From Eucriotettix oculatus (taxonomy: Eukaryota; Arthropoda; Insecta; Orthoptera; Tetrigidae): a stretch of DNA of 64,000 nt. Positions 11,721 through 24,154 of this stretch are shown piece after piece (position 1 is the stretch's first letter; every line of letters begins with the position of its first letter). The notes under the pieces were generated by a model. That model had not been told where the DNA came from. It searched no databases and worked only from the letters and a program-made list of their open reading frames with translations. A program made the position numbers and the translations under genes. Location: the NCBI GenBank assembly GCA_034510155.1, contig CM067377.1, positions 37,793,765 through 37,857,764 on the forward strand, given 5' to 3'.

Positions 11721-12272
11721 AACAATAAAATATTAAACAAAAGAGAAGAGACTGGAGTAATGTGAACTTGTTATTTTAATTTAGTGGAAACTATTAATAA
11801 ATTATAAAGTAACAGATAGATTGATTAATTGGAGTAGTAATAGATTAGTATAAAAATGAAATTATTCCAGTCCAAAATTAAGTGAGCCTAAGTTATCGAC
11901 TTTTTTTTTAAAACAAAGAAGTAAATAATTTTCTACATGACCAATACGTGGTGTTAGTTGTAGTAGCGATTGCAAAGCTGCTTTCATATTGGTTCATCTG
12001 CTGACTAACAGGATACGACGCAAATATTGTAAACATATACCGATGAAGTATAACAAAACATTTTTGACTAGGGATTTTAGATGCGTTGGAATGCGGAATT
12101 TTACAGAACATTTATAAACTAGACATTGAATTGATTAGTTATTTGAAGACACACCCCAAGATATATTATCATAAGTATTAATAATAATTTTGTTTTCTTG
12201 GTAATTATTTTTGTTATAAATAAAGTAAGTAAATTATTATCTTCCTTAATATTCTAAACAAAACAAAGAGAA
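11721..12272. other. AT-rich stretch, nothing recognised
   Basis: No coding or repeat signal could be supported here. The 67-codon minus-strand frame at 11908-12111 shows no family match. Confidence 0.45.
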
Positions 12273-12376
12273 TGGCCAAAATTCAGAAATGGAATGGTTT
12301 AATTTGAATACGTTTCGTGCCCCAACCTTAGGGACCTTCATATTCAAATTAAATTAACACTTCTTACTTTTGGCTA
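12273..12376. mobile_element. Short palindromic element with GAAACGT module
   Basis: Left arm begins TGGCCAAAATTCAGAAATGG and the right arm is a weaker reverse complement (ACTTTTGGCTA). The arms enclose a core that reads, on the minus strand, GGTCCCTAAGGTTGGGGC then ACGAAACGTATTCAAATT. The larger copy at 41202-41371 shares both arms and core. The core layout (short GC stem followed by GAAAC) resembles a hammerhead ribozyme; this is inference. Confidence 0.55.
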
Positions 12377-12447
12377 CTTTATGTATTTTAATTACTTTGG
12401 TCCTAAATTTTGACTATTATATTACTGAATAATTGAATTGTTTTCTT

Positions 12448-12490
12448 CTCAAAGTTGAAAATGGCAGACTAGCCGAAAGCTTCAATTTTG
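12448..12490 (+). other. Second GGC-stem GAAA module
   Basis: The plus strand reads TTGAAAATGGCAGACTAGCC followed by GAAAGC. A small GGC/GCC stem with a six-base loop precedes GAAA, the same layout as the modules at 39490, 46778 and 52540. The leading CTGANGA is degenerate here. Partial similarity in opposite orientation occurs at 10278-10305. Confidence 0.3.
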
Positions 12491-13577
12491 TATTTTATTT
12501 TTGAGTATACAAATCCAAATAAAGATAATTGATATCCTTAATTCAAAGCAGATATTATTTAAAATACTCAGAGTATTAAATTACTGAAACGTACACCAGG
12601 TAAAGACCTATTAAGGACAAAACTTTGTGAAATAATACTTTTATCCAATACTTTATTACATTATTCTTATGATTTGTGGCCTTGTTATTTATTTATTATT
12701 TAAAGAAAATAAGTCACATGTTAATTTCAATTACATATTAATATTCCGTTTTATTGCGATTCTAAATATGTTTTGTGAAATGATGTTTGGGAAAGATTTC
12801 ACAGTGAACAAGCTCAAATGTGAGTAGGTTCTGGTATGTGTGCATTTGCGACGCGCCTCTTTACCTGACTCGACACCAGCTGTTACCATCATTAAACATG
12901 AATCGTAGGGGGCGACAAAGCGTGTTTAACTGCTGCGGTGATTAATGTGCCAGTCTAATAAATCATAATAGTGAAAGGCAACCGTGACACTCCAATTACG
13001 CTAATGTTGCCAATTTTAGGGGCATAAAAGAAATTAGAACGGACGGGAAAAACTAGAGGTGTAGATGGAATTTCTCAGATCTAAAAACTTGGTAAAAGAA
13101 TTGTCGCGAACCAGAAACGATAGTTCTGGTTCATTTTATTTAATATTTCCTTTCCGTTATGTATTATTCATAATAATTTTCAACTTATGTTTATATTTCG
13201 TAGCAAGAAAGTATATATTCCTAAACACAGACTGATACTAAACAGGAAAAAAATTTCCAATTCAAGTGTCTTTTCCATAACAAATTCTTCAATGTCGATA
13301 TGAACCTTCATCTCTGATTCTAAAGCTTTTGTTATTCACAGAAAACTTGAACTGAACTTCTTAGTCTTTTACAACGAATGATAATTTTGTCACCTCCAGT
13401 GACACATTTTATCTCATTTTTCCATAATTTCATTCTTATGTAGCTTCTCTTAAGTCGCTGAATTTAATAGGCGCATACTCTACACTACGATTTCGGTCAG
13501 GGTTTCCATCGCGAGAGAAAGTTTGTGAAAATATTGTACGGGTATTATTATTTTCTTATCTAAAGAAACCAAAATAA
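12491..13577. other. Unannotated, mixed composition
   Basis: A moderately GC-rich, unique-looking patch at 12820-13050 and AT-rich remainder. No ORF of note, no repeat copy recognised. Confidence 0.4.
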
Positions 13578-14066
13578 ATGACATGAACGGAGAAAGAGTT
13601 CAATATGAGGATCAATAGGAAGACAACCAAGGTAATGGAGTATAGTATGGGAAACAGTGGAATAACAATGGGTGTTATATTGTGAAGGAATATTTTCACG
13701 GAAATCTGCTACTTGGGAAGCGTAATAACTAGGGATGGTAGATGTATAAAAGACATAAAGAGTAGGATAGCACAGACAAGAAAGTCTTTCGCTAAAAAGG
13801 GGGATTTCTTTCGGATAATATAAGTAATCGTTGCTAAAAATGTACGCATGAGGTATAGCGTTATATGGGAGTGAGACGTGGACGATGGGAGTTGCAGAAA
13901 AGAAAAGAATAGAAGCCTTTGGCATATGGTACTATAGTAGAATGCTGAAAATCAGATGGGTGGATACAATAAATAACGAGGAAGTTCTTAACAGGAGAAG
14001 AGTGAAGTTAGGTAGCATGGAGAGTTGCATCAGACCAGTCTTAGGACTGAATACCACAACAACATC
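13578..14066 (+). pseudogene. LINE reverse-transcriptase fragment, 3' part (copy 1)
   Basis: Broken translation on the plus strand matches the post-catalytic part of an endonuclease/reverse-transcriptase LINE: MRIN.KTTKVMEYS, CYLGSVITRDGR, then LYGSETWTMGVAEKKRIEAF and RMLKIRWVD. The conserved order equals that at 31100-31490. It has stops and frameshifts, and the segment between the 'LNRRR' region and the 3' end is deleted. The copy ends in the family's 3' terminus, CCAGTCTTAGGACTGAATAC with ACAACAACA. LINE clade (RTE- or Jockey-like) is not decided here. Confidence 0.8.
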
Positions 14067-14119
14067 TAAAGAAATATAGTTTCACGATACTAGCCACCAG
14101 AATGAAGTGTTCCAACAGA

Positions 14120-14235
14120 ATGGCATCTCCCCTTTAATACTATAGGATGGGAACTTGAAAGGACATAAACGAGACAGCCAAGGTTTCATAAGGGTCCCCG
14201 GGCTAAAATTTGCGATCATACCCGGCAATGAACTG
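14120..14235 (-). repeat. Dispersed repeat A, copy 4 (fragment)
   Basis: Contains CTCCCCTTTAATACTATAGGA and a GGTCCCCGGGCTA segment, matching the 3' third of repeat A in reverse orientation, but diverged. It lies immediately beyond the LINE 3' end. Confidence 0.6.
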
Positions 14236-14515
14236 GGGGAAGTAAGTTTATTTATAAATTATTTAATATAATAATATGCCCCTCGTTGGAGTAATCCAAT
14301 TGTAACACATAATAAAGGTTTAATTTATTAGACATAAGTGATCAATTACTGATGAGTTCGAAAGAGAGAAGAAAAGATTTAATTTATAATTATGAATTTA
14401 ATAACAATGAGAGGATTGAATAAAATAAATGTACAATGAAAACGGTAGAATTATTGATTTTATGTTCAGATTTTAATAACCAAACCAAGCAACGTTTTTT
14501 ATGGAAATAGATCTT
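14236..14515. other. AT-rich spacer
   Basis: No signal recognised. Confidence 0.5.
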
Positions 14516-14703
14516 CCCCTATTCTGTTTAGAACTTCCTCGTTAGTGATTCTAACCACCCATCTGATTTTCAGCATTCACCTAAACACCAAATTTCAAAG
14601 GCTTCTATTCTTTTCCTTTCCGGAGCCCCTATCGTCAACGTTTCGCACCCATATAACCACACTCCATACGAATATTTTGAGCAATGATTTCTTAATATTC
14701 ACA
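14516..14703 (-). pseudogene. LINE reverse-transcriptase fragment (copy 2)
   Basis: Reverse complement encodes the C-terminal block seen in the other copies: the SVWLYG.ETLT region, RKRIEAFEIW, and ITNEEVLNRIG. It is only about 190 bp and bounded on both sides by AT-rich DNA. It is oriented opposite to the copy at 13578, so the two are separate insertions. Confidence 0.75.
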
Positions 14704-15888
14704 CTTATATTCATAATATATTAATATTTCATTAAACTAAATAATTTCCCCCCTGTATTAATTTCAATACCGATTTAGATCTATAGGTATTTGGACAAAA
14801 AGTTGAAAGTTACATATATCAAGTAGTATATTTAGTTCTCGAATGTAAGGAGCGTAGTTCACTTGATATAAGACGAAGATGTGTCTGAAAACAATGTCTT
14901 ATATACTGAAATTTGACAATAAAATTGCTGTAAATTAACATTTATCAATATAAATGAGACTCAGATTCGCTGAAGTACTATTTCTTTGCTATTCAGATTG
15001 AAACTAATACTTTTTAAAGTTGTTAGCTTAGGAGTGGAAACAAAGGACATAAATTTCTCAGTCTTGCCGTTGCTACCTGCCACGAGTCGCAGCCGAGACT
15101 GGCCGAAAATGTGCGAAACGCGGTCTCCTGAATCTAGTGTTACTCTCGGTAACTGGAAATGACCTACAACAGCTCTTCGGTTCGATTACTGTTTCTGTCA
15201 AGTATTTTATTTCTGATTAAATTTATGCAATTTTACCAAATCTCTGGAGCAGAATAACCATTTATGTCCATATTAAGAAAAGATGTATACATACATACAT
15301 TGAACGCCTGATGATAAATTGTAAGAACGTTGACCTCGATTACAAACTAAAATGTGTTTGTATCCCTACGATAAGTGTTGTCCCTGACATATTGCGAAAT
15401 AAATTGTATCTCATTCAGCATATGTTAATACAAAATTACGTTGTTTACGTCACAGTATACATCAAGTAGTAAACGGTTTCATATTAGTTGAACTAAACGC
15501 AAAGTTCTGTAATTTAAATGCTAAAATATAAAGAAAAAATTGGAGTGCTCTTCGTGGAAGACATTTATAGACAACATGAATAAAACATCCGGCAGTGATC
15601 CAATTTCGCAGAGAGGTGCTTCATGAAGAATTCTATGTATTTTTATGACTGAAGTTCGTCGTCTGGCTTCGCTTACGTCTGACCAGCGATAACAGTTCCA
15701 TACGGCGGAATGTATCACATCCTGTGGCAGTAGTAAATACTTAATTTTCGTCATTTAGCGAATTTTGTTGCTACATGAATTTTATATATGAATTATAGTA
15801 CCAGACTTTACGACATTTACAAGCCCACTTTAAAACTAAAACATACGGATCATGATGATGAATTCTGTGCAACAACATGGACGATCTT

Positions 15889-15924
<36 letters not shown>

Positions 15925-17177
15925 ATGTGCTCATGAGCTGCAGCACATTAAATAATTTTGGAAGATTGATTTGTTTCGTAATTTTAAGAACCTTTATATT
16001 AATAGTATTTTAAGAGTGAATTTCTTCATCAATTACGATTACATATACATGAATTTGGTACGATAAAAATAAATTACTTTATAAAATGGAATAGTTAACA
16101 CGGACATGGTCATGAAAGATTGGCATTATCTCCAAATTATGAGATGGCGCGTTTCACAAATAAAACACTTGATTTAAAACCGGTTTAATGGTTTTATTGG
16201 ATGGATTTACAGCATAGAGAAAGATTAATGAGCAGCTGAAATGATTATGATCTGGTACAGCAGCTACAATGTCTCGTAGCTGTGTCATTCGAGGAGCCGC
16301 TATCGGGCGATTCAGTCACCGAAATAAAAATAAGTTCTAACCATTTAGCAATTATAAATATTATTTTGAAGCAGTTTATATCTTAAAAACAAAAAAATTG
16401 TGACCATACATTTGGCATAGTATTTTAAAAACTTATAGTCGAAGGTTATTTTAAATACATTTAAGAGGATTCGTTTCGAAGGCTTTCATGAAACTGTGGA
16501 AACTACCTGAACATAAAATACTGTCATCATGTGTGGCCTATTACTAAGATTAAAGTTATTTAAAATATGAATGAAGGAGAAATGCTTTCGTGTTACAAAT
16601 TTGTGTCATCTTGGCCTAACTGACGTATTGGCATCAGATGTAAAAAAAAACTAGTTCGTCATCCTGACTAGTATTAATATTCACGGGAATTATGTTGAGA
16701 AGTCTTTTTTTTAAATACACAGATATTGGCTAGATCAATCAATATCTTTAACTATTGAATGTCCCTCGTTCACAATGCTTGATATATGGGTCCAGTGTGT
16801 CCTTGTATTTCTTTTTCATCAAGGAAAGAGTGCTATTAGTTGTTTTTTAAATGATGGGTACTTGTTATTTTTTTAAATTTGGAGAAAGTTAATAATAAGT
16901 GAGAATGAGAAAGAAATTAAATTAACAAACTGTAATATATTGGATTTTGTTAAATTTAATGTTTATAATTTTCTTAATAAAATTTAAAGGATACTAATGT
17001 TTATCTTACAAAAGCAGATAGCATTTCATAAACATAGTGCGGTACTTATTAATTCCCTTAATTTTGACTTTTTATTGGTTTATTCATTATCTAAATATAA
17101 TACATTAGTGGAAGTACCGGCGTTCACGTAAATAATAAAGCAGGAATGTAATGAAATATATTGCAGTACTTAATGCT
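14704..17177. other. AT-rich stretch with an (AT)15 microsatellite and one GC-rich island
   Basis: AT-rich throughout except for a CpG-containing island at about 15060-15190 (see the separate candidate exon). A pure (AT)15 run sits at 15891-15920. A GC-moderate patch near 16240-16330 shows no recognisable feature. Confidence 0.45.
15062..15148 (+). other. Candidate exon in GC-rich island
   Basis: Plus strand: acceptor AAATTTCTCAG (AG at 15060-15061), 87 bases open in one frame (SCRCYLPRVAAETGRKCAKR...), then donor TCTCG|GTAACT. The interval is clearly GC-richer than its flanks. The minus strand is also open across the island in one frame, so strand is uncertain. No family recognised. Confidence 0.2.
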
Positions 17178-17868
17178 AGTGACACACTTGAGCCGGTTGC
17201 GAGTGCGGGTAACCCGCTATCTATCTGACAACACGTGTATTTAAATGGATGGTTGCGGGACGCAAGCAGATGCGGGAAAACGCAGCACGTCCGGCGATAA
17301 TTGGATGGGGAAGGGGTTACTATTGGAATATTATCAATTTTATCATCTTAATTGAGTAATAAACTAGCATCTTTGGTAAACTAAACATGTTGATTTCAAA
17401 CTTACAATTTGATAATGCTGATTTATTAATTTCAACGTGGGTTATTTCAAAATTTTGAAGTATTTATTCAATTATTTGACATTCTTTCAAGACTTACCAC
17501 CTGATTAAAGCAGAAATGAATACCAAAACGTATCATTTAAAAACAAAATTAGAAAACAAAGTTGAAAGTCGCATTCGAGTCACTGTCAGAGGGGTCAATC
17601 CATGTATCCATGATTTTCGAAAATATCCTGTACTGTGTTGTATTCTTTTCAAATAAACTGTATTTGTATCCTCAAAATGCAACTTCTATTTGCTTGCCTA
17701 ATAATATCTCTGTATAACATGAAGTTTTCCATACCAATGAAGAAAATTCAATTTTAGTTGGCTTATTTATTCAAGAAGAAACAGTTTGAGAACCTCAATA
17801 TTTTTCGTGATTATACATAATAGTGTAGTTACTGTATGTTTATACCATTTACAAATTAAATCCTTTTA

Positions 17869-18036
17869 CAATATATTTCTTATTGGCTCCTTAACTTTTC
17901 ATTCTTTTGCAATCACCTACTTGGTTCTGGGGGATTGTCAAAATGTAATGTACTTATCGGTTGATCATCTATGTTGTTCATTTCCACAACCTATTACTGA
18001 CCTTCCTAATTGCATGTAATTGTGTCCTTATTTTGA
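17869..18036. repeat. Internal direct repeat, unit 1
   Basis: Shares with 18544-18699 several exact words including GTTCATTTCCACAACCTATTAC and CATTCTTTTGCAA in the same order. A roughly ten-base gap separates the alignments. Both lie in the TIR-bounded element above. Confidence 0.8.
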
Positions 18037-18543
18037 ATTTCAATTTTTTTCAAAGTTTGAGTTATAATATCTTCGTTGAGATGCAGATAAAAATCTGAAA
18101 GTCTTACATTAATAGTATCAAACTACAGTATAAATTTCAACTTTCAGATTTACGTCGAAGTTGGTATAAGAATTTATTGAAATGCTTGATTTCCCTTTGT
18201 AGGAAATATCAATATAATACTTCAATTATTTAGACATTGAACTAATATAATATATTATATGACTATTTGTGATAAATATTATTTCATTATTATGTAATAA
18301 TTCGAAAAGCGTAACGAAATACAAAAATTATAAAATTGAATTAAAATAAGAATCATATTAAATGACATTATTTCCCTGAACTATATTAGCATTACATTAA
18401 CAATTAATTAATATAAAACTCCAAATGTGTTGTAATTAATTATTAATTTTTAATGTTAATTGAACGGTCATGATATTTAATTGCGTTATTAAACGTGCGT
18501 CCGGTCTCCGTGGGTAATTCCAAGCAAGTAACTTATGCTTCTT

Positions 18544-18699
18544 CAATATATTTTTTATTGGCACCTAAACTCTTCATTCTTTTGCAAGGAGGATTGTCAA
18601 AATGAAATATGTACTTCTTTGTTTTGATCATCTGCGTTGTTCATTTCCACAACCTATTACTGGCCTTCATAAATGCATGTAATTGAGTCTTTATTTTAA
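18544..18699. repeat. Internal direct repeat, unit 2
   Basis: Second copy of the unit at 17869, about 675 bases downstream in the same orientation. It is diverged by scattered substitutions and a short deletion. Neither unit encodes an intact protein. Confidence 0.8.
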
Positions 18700-18874
18700 T
18701 GTGTCAATGAAACAACTCTTGCAACATGGTGAAATCTACCTTCTGCCGACTACGATGTACTCTGACTTTTTAACTCAGTTTCTGATTGTGTTATAAACCA
18801 ATAAAATCATCTAGTTCTTTTAATTGTGTGAATCATCCAGTTATATCCGTCCCGCACCCGCTAAAGTGTGACAT

Positions 18875-19318
18875 CAACACCCGCACAAATCATCTTCCGC
18901 TGCGGGCCACTGAAGTCTGCCACAGACTTTAGGGTACATCATAGTTCTACTCCAGACGGATCACTTTTAGCCAGAGGAGCGTGTAAACAATCGTTTTATA
19001 TGTTTTCTCTTGTGAAATCCAATCTATTTCAATCCTAGGTAGTGAAAATGGCGAAAAATTGTGCTTTTTACAGGGAGGTGTCATTTTGACTCTTTTCCGG
19101 TGTTCTGAGAAGAAAAGATCATGTAACAAAAATTGTAGAGAATCAAATTTCCAATCAACCACGTGACCTCAGAATTTATTTAAATCCTCAGTTTTTGAAC
19201 TACAGCGGCCTAAAGTTTAACGGGTTCCAAAATTGAGTTTTTAAAATGTGTTGTAGCATTGCGGGTGGGGAACGGGTGAGTCCTCCTTAAAAATAAATAT
19301 AGGTCTCGGTGAGTGAGA
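18875..19318. other. Mixed-composition stretch before the gap
   Basis: No gene recognised. A 71-codon minus-strand open frame at 18947-19162 has no family resemblance. Confidence 0.4.
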
Positions 19319-19418
19319 NNNNNNNNNNNNNNNNNNNNNNNNNNNNNNNNNNNNNNNNNNNNNNNNNNNNNNNNNNNNNNNNNNNNNNNNNNNNNNNNNN
19401 NNNNNNNNNNNNNNNNNN
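19319..19418. other. Assembly gap (100 N)
   Basis: Exactly 100 consecutive N, the customary placeholder for a scaffold join of unknown length. Any open frame across it is artificial. Confidence 0.99.
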
Positions 19419-20722
19419 AAGGAGACTCGTTCTTTCAAGTTGAGTACGAACTTTGCTAGAGGCCCAAACGACCGGAAAATAGTGGGAAAAATGGAAGATG
19501 TGTTAGCATTTTCTTTTTTTTACATTCATATCTTCAGTATATATTTAAAAAATTTATAGATCATGGCCAGCTTTGGACCACGTGTGCCAAATTTGGACCA
19601 GTAGTTTGGCCACCTATAACCATGACATACACACTAATGTACGCGCTGACAAAGGGTTTTACTATTATACATTTAACACAGATTAAGAAGATTCAAATGA
19701 ACCATTTGTTTGACGAATTTTTAGTTCCAAAATGTCTTGAAAGATATTTTAAGACATTACATTTATCACACTTTACAGACAAATAGTCGTATAAGCTTTC
19801 AATATATCCACAAAATGACTTTGTTAGTGTGTCTTCCATTTTAATATGGTTTTCAATTATATTAGCCTCTCTTCTTGTTGAGAATTCTTTCTAACCAGCG
19901 TTCGACTTCTCGGGAATGTCCCCTTACACAAAAAGATCCCTCTTTAGCAAGAAATATGGGACATTTTTATTGCTCACGGCGCTAAGTTTACAAGAATAGA
20001 GTTGTTCTGGGACGTAATAGAGGCAGGCGCCCTGCAAGGGCTACCAACTGCTAATGAAACCTGAGTGCCTCCCGTGGCCAGTGACGCGTACAGATTAGAA
20101 ATTTGAAGGTCAATTTATGGGCTAAGGAAAACGAGGTAGGGGATAAAGGGATGTGAAACAGCTGCCCCCTTAACTCACCTGAACGTAATAGCTTCTACGA
20201 GCCTGCGAAAAGAGCCACATAACTCACTTACTGCTAATCTATTAAAGTCAGAAATAGGATTGGTTTCCAACACTACAAATACTAAAATTTGTTTTTGGAA
20301 CGTCCAATATGTTTTACATTTTATACTAAGCGACATTTTATGACGACTTCTCAGTAATTCCATATAGTATATCATAATATTTTCTTGCGTAAACTACTTT
20401 CATATGGTATTAGAGGTAATTGCTTTATGGTAATTTGAATAATATTTATATACTTCAAAAATAATTTTCTTAGACAAAATATGTGACTTATTTGATTTGT
20501 CTGATAGGCAGACAACCTACGAGGAACTTTACGTTTAACACTTATATTTTAAGTCACATAGCAAAATATAAGTGAATTCTGCGCTATCCATTCCCTGAAC
20601 TTCTTAGTTATTTCCGCCCTAACTTTGAGCGCATAATTATTCATTGATATGTGTAACTGTATAATTGAGACTTTGTATTCCAATTTACGCTATGACCTAA
20701 TCTTGCATCTGCATGAAATTAA
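19419..20722. other. Unannotated, one GC-richer patch
   Basis: AT-rich apart from 19990-20180, which is GC-richer and unique-looking. Near 19575-19612 the word TTTGGACCA occurs twice. No gene or repeat copy could be supported. Confidence 0.4.
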
Positions 20723-21496
20723 TTGATCGTCAATTATTTCCATTATTTACTGTTTATGTTCATATTATTGACTTCATCACAACTATTTAGTGCAATCCAC
20801 TGTAATGTAGAAAAATTGCAAAAGAGAAAGTATGAAGGTCTGTGCCGTTATTTTGTGTGTGGTCAGCGTTACACCTTCATTCTAACAATGGAAAAAGGCC
20901 TTATCCGTACAATACGGAAAAGACCTTTTACGGAAAATAGGCGTCATCCGTCCCCAATTCAGGAAAAAATTACCCCTGTAAATTTGGAAGCTAGGCGGGG
21001 ATAATTGGAAACGGCTCCTGCGCGAAACTAATGCAAAAATACGTCATTTGTTTTCATCCTGCAGCTAAAATTTTTTCAACTGCAATTGAGTAAACACCAA
21101 CCAATGAAACTGCAATCGATTGGTTACAGGAAAAGGGAGGAGGAAAATTTTGGGTTCTACGAGAGAATTTTCCTGGCAGAGAAGTCGTTAAATTACGGAC
21201 CACTAGCGAGAGCTGGGTGGAGCTCTTACGATCTCAGAGAGGTGGAAATTTTAGTAGAAGTTACCGCTATTCTGGCCCAAAGCATCATCTATGTAGTCAG
21301 ATTATCCAATGCAGCCAACGAGAAGCGATTTAGCCAGCGCTTCCAAATCGTCAACCTGAATCACACCGGTGCAAACCGCCACCAGAAAATACATCTGCAG
21401 CCGTCTACGGTATCGTTGATATTGAATTTAATAATATCACATTGCCAGACCTATTTGCATAGTATCTTTGCTTCTTTTGGTTCACCCCACAGATAA
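20723..21496 (+). other. Two consecutive unrecognised ORFs
   Basis: Frames at 20723-21004 (93 codons, hydrophobic N-terminus resembling a signal anchor: NYFHYLLFMFILLTSSQLF) and 21086-21496 (136 codons) lie in tandem. The second is rich in charged residues early (YRKREEENFGFYERIF). Composition is a little GC-richer than the flanks between 20830 and 21400. No domain is recognised and no splice structure links them. A small hairpin (AAGGCCTTATCCGTA with its near complement) sits at 20897-20931. Protein-coding status is doubtful. Confidence 0.2.
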
Positions 21497-24154
21497 TCTG
21501 TCATTTAACAGTGGCAGTATAAAATTATTAACGCTACCGTCTTCATTGTAAATCATTTTATTCAATTCTCTTGTTTGCATATTGAATCTTAATTTTACTG
21601 TTATTAAATTACAAATCATTAAATAAATCTTTTTCTTTTCTCTTCGAACCTTTTTATAAATGTATCAAATTTAACCAATACGTTAAACGCTTATCATCAC
21701 AATTGTTGCTCAACTGTGGAGCTATAATAAATAAATAAACCTCACTTTGTCCATCCATTTTTTACATTGGCTTCCATCATCGTGGGGCAATATTAAATAA
21801 TAACAAATAAACCCAATCGAATATATTTTACACAACATTCGTCCAAAACCTTTCCCATATATCTATAGAGGTTGCTAGAAGATATCTAATTTAGGGCTTA
21901 TTTTAATGCCAAAATATTAATAAATTTATATATATATATATCAGGACAATATAGGTTAATTTATTCTTAAATAATATACAATAGTATACTCAAATATCTC
22001 CTCAGTCAGTTTTAGTAAACCAGGGTGAAATAGTTCAGATAGAGTTGTTCAAATTGCAAAATTTTATCAATAATGTTGCAATTCTTTCTTATTCACTATT
22101 AATTGCGTGATTATTTTATGTTTACGGTGACTGGCATTCATAATCCTATCTATAAATCCTGATATTTATAATAATCCCACTCAGTGGAAACAAGTAAGCC
22201 TGTTGGGCCCTAATGGATCACTACGTTCTGGTCACTCTTTAAACCCTGCCATTTGATTGTCACAATGCAATCCGTGTTTCATATTACCACAGTTCGTTTT
22301 CATTTTCCACCAGTGTGTTTTGATTACGTGTGTTCTGCGAGCACTGTAGACTGGTTACAAAAAGCTAATATTTTCCCCTGTACAAGGATGAAAGAGAACA
22401 TTTACGAGAGGATTGGGGAATGAGACGTAATTGTTTCTCTCATACTAAAGTAATAAAGGGCATTGACATGCAGAATATACATAAAAACCAGAAAATTTAA
22501 TTCATTGGATGAATAATTATTGTAATATGATTGAATTTTATAACATTAAGTAACCTGATTTAAGGAAGTAATATTTTTTCTACAAGTTATGAATCTGTTT
22601 ACATTGTGTGATGATACCTTTAGTAAAGACGTTTAAAAGAGTAATATCTTTATCTCATTGTTTACTCCTACGTATATAAGAATTTAAATCATAAATACAA
22701 TTGCCAAAGAAATTTTAATAAAAGAGAAAAATTAGAAGATATTAATTAAGTTAGAATAACGTATAAAATAAATAAAAAGGCAACCAATAAGTCAGCATAT
22801 AACTTTTTCCCCCATTTAATTAATATAAAATTACATTCTGACTTACTTATTTATTGTCAATGTACAGTCATCCTTTCCCTGGAAGCCTTTCAGATACAAA
22901 CATAAAAAATGAATTATGTGCATTATTTTATAAAATTTTATTTCTCGCTAACATGGCTGTTTTATTAATTTATTCATCATAAACTTGGATGGTTTTAAAA
23001 TATTTTCCCAGAATCGATTGTTATTCACTGTAAGCTACTGATAATGTAATTCGATGAACGTAATAAAATATTGATTATATTATATATTGTTTCGAAATTA
23101 TACCTTGTATAATAATATATTAATTTTCTAAAACATCATTTTTTAAATTATAAATATTAATATCCGCCAATTCACAATAAAATAATTCATTTTAAAGAAA
23201 ACATTTAAAACACCCAACGTGCAATTTTAGGAAAACAATAATCAGAAAAGCATTACCCCTAGAAATGATTACAAGCAAATTTTTATTATTACTACAGTTG
23301 TATTCCAATGATAATATTTAAGTGGTAAAAATATTATATTATATTCATTATTTCGTCTCGGTAGAAAGAGAAACCAATCATTTAACTAATTTAAATACTT
23401 TATATTATCATCATTAAATTCCGTATGAAAACGTTTGGTTTTTATATAAAATTATCTGAAAATGAATACCGCTGTTTTCATACAGAATTACACGTGCAGC
23501 TGTTTACTTGCACCTCTAAACTGTAACAATATTATGGTGATTATTAATGCACCGGTCTGCAGTGTTAAAGTCATTTTGATGGGACTAACAACATTAAATA
23601 TTTTGAACGCAGTTACACGATTCAATTATCCGCGCTTGGATTTATCTCTCATGTATTCTTTCTGTTGTATTTAAAGAGATAATAGCAACAGGCAGCAAAT
23701 AATTTGTGTTATGAATTCTATCAAAACAAGCTGTTTGCCATCACGGAAGAGAAGCAAACACGGGCACGACGGTTTAATAACCACTCGTTAAACAGCGCGC
23801 ACTCAGTTCGATAACTGAACTTTTCTGCTTTTTACACATTTGCCAATATTGAAATTTTAAATGAAACGGAATAAATACCGGAGCACACACTAGAAATGAC
23901 ATGGAAATTACGTATAAATTCATTCAAATTAGTTTTTTTATATTTTACTTTGATGAAGAGCGGAGCAAACGTTCATCTCGTCATTGATACGATACACGAA
24001 AATATAGGCTACTGGATTTTTTTGTTAGATTTTCCATGAGATAATGCACACCAATATTATCGAATTGAATTTTTTAATTTAAAATTCTTATTTACATTCG
24101 CATCAACTGATAAAAGTCGTTAGTGACTATCTTCAATTAGCATAATTATTTGTA
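21497..24154. other. Long AT-rich stretch, nothing recognised
   Basis: AT-rich with short AT microsatellites (for example 21930-21945). Slightly GC-richer patches at 22190-22400 and 23740-23830 contain no identifiable gene or repeat. Confidence 0.45.

Larger units (their letters stand above)
17178..18874. mobile_element. ~1.7-kb element bounded by GTGACACACTT-type inverted ends
   Basis: The left end reads GTGACACACTTGAGCCGGTT followed by GCGAGTGCGGG. The reverse complement of the right end reads ATGTCACACTTTAGCGGGTG followed by CGGG. CG-rich termini around an AT-rich interior suggest a DNA transposon, possibly of the PIF/Harbinger or a similar type, but no transposase was recognised. Two direct repeats lie inside (17869-18036 and 18544-18699). 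Precise ends and target-site duplication are unresolved. Confidence 0.45.

Noticed and set aside
12583..12600. Another GAAACGT word (also at 41153)
   Set aside because: No adjacent stem or CTGA core, so chance occurrences in AT-rich DNA.
13560..13925. 121-codon minus-strand ORF
   Set aside because: Antisense to the LINE fragment at 13578; the sense strand carries the conserved RT motifs. The same applies to 31310-31555 and 33044-33298.
19241..19438. ORF spanning the run of N
   Set aside because: The assembly gap supplies 34 unknown residues; not a real frame.
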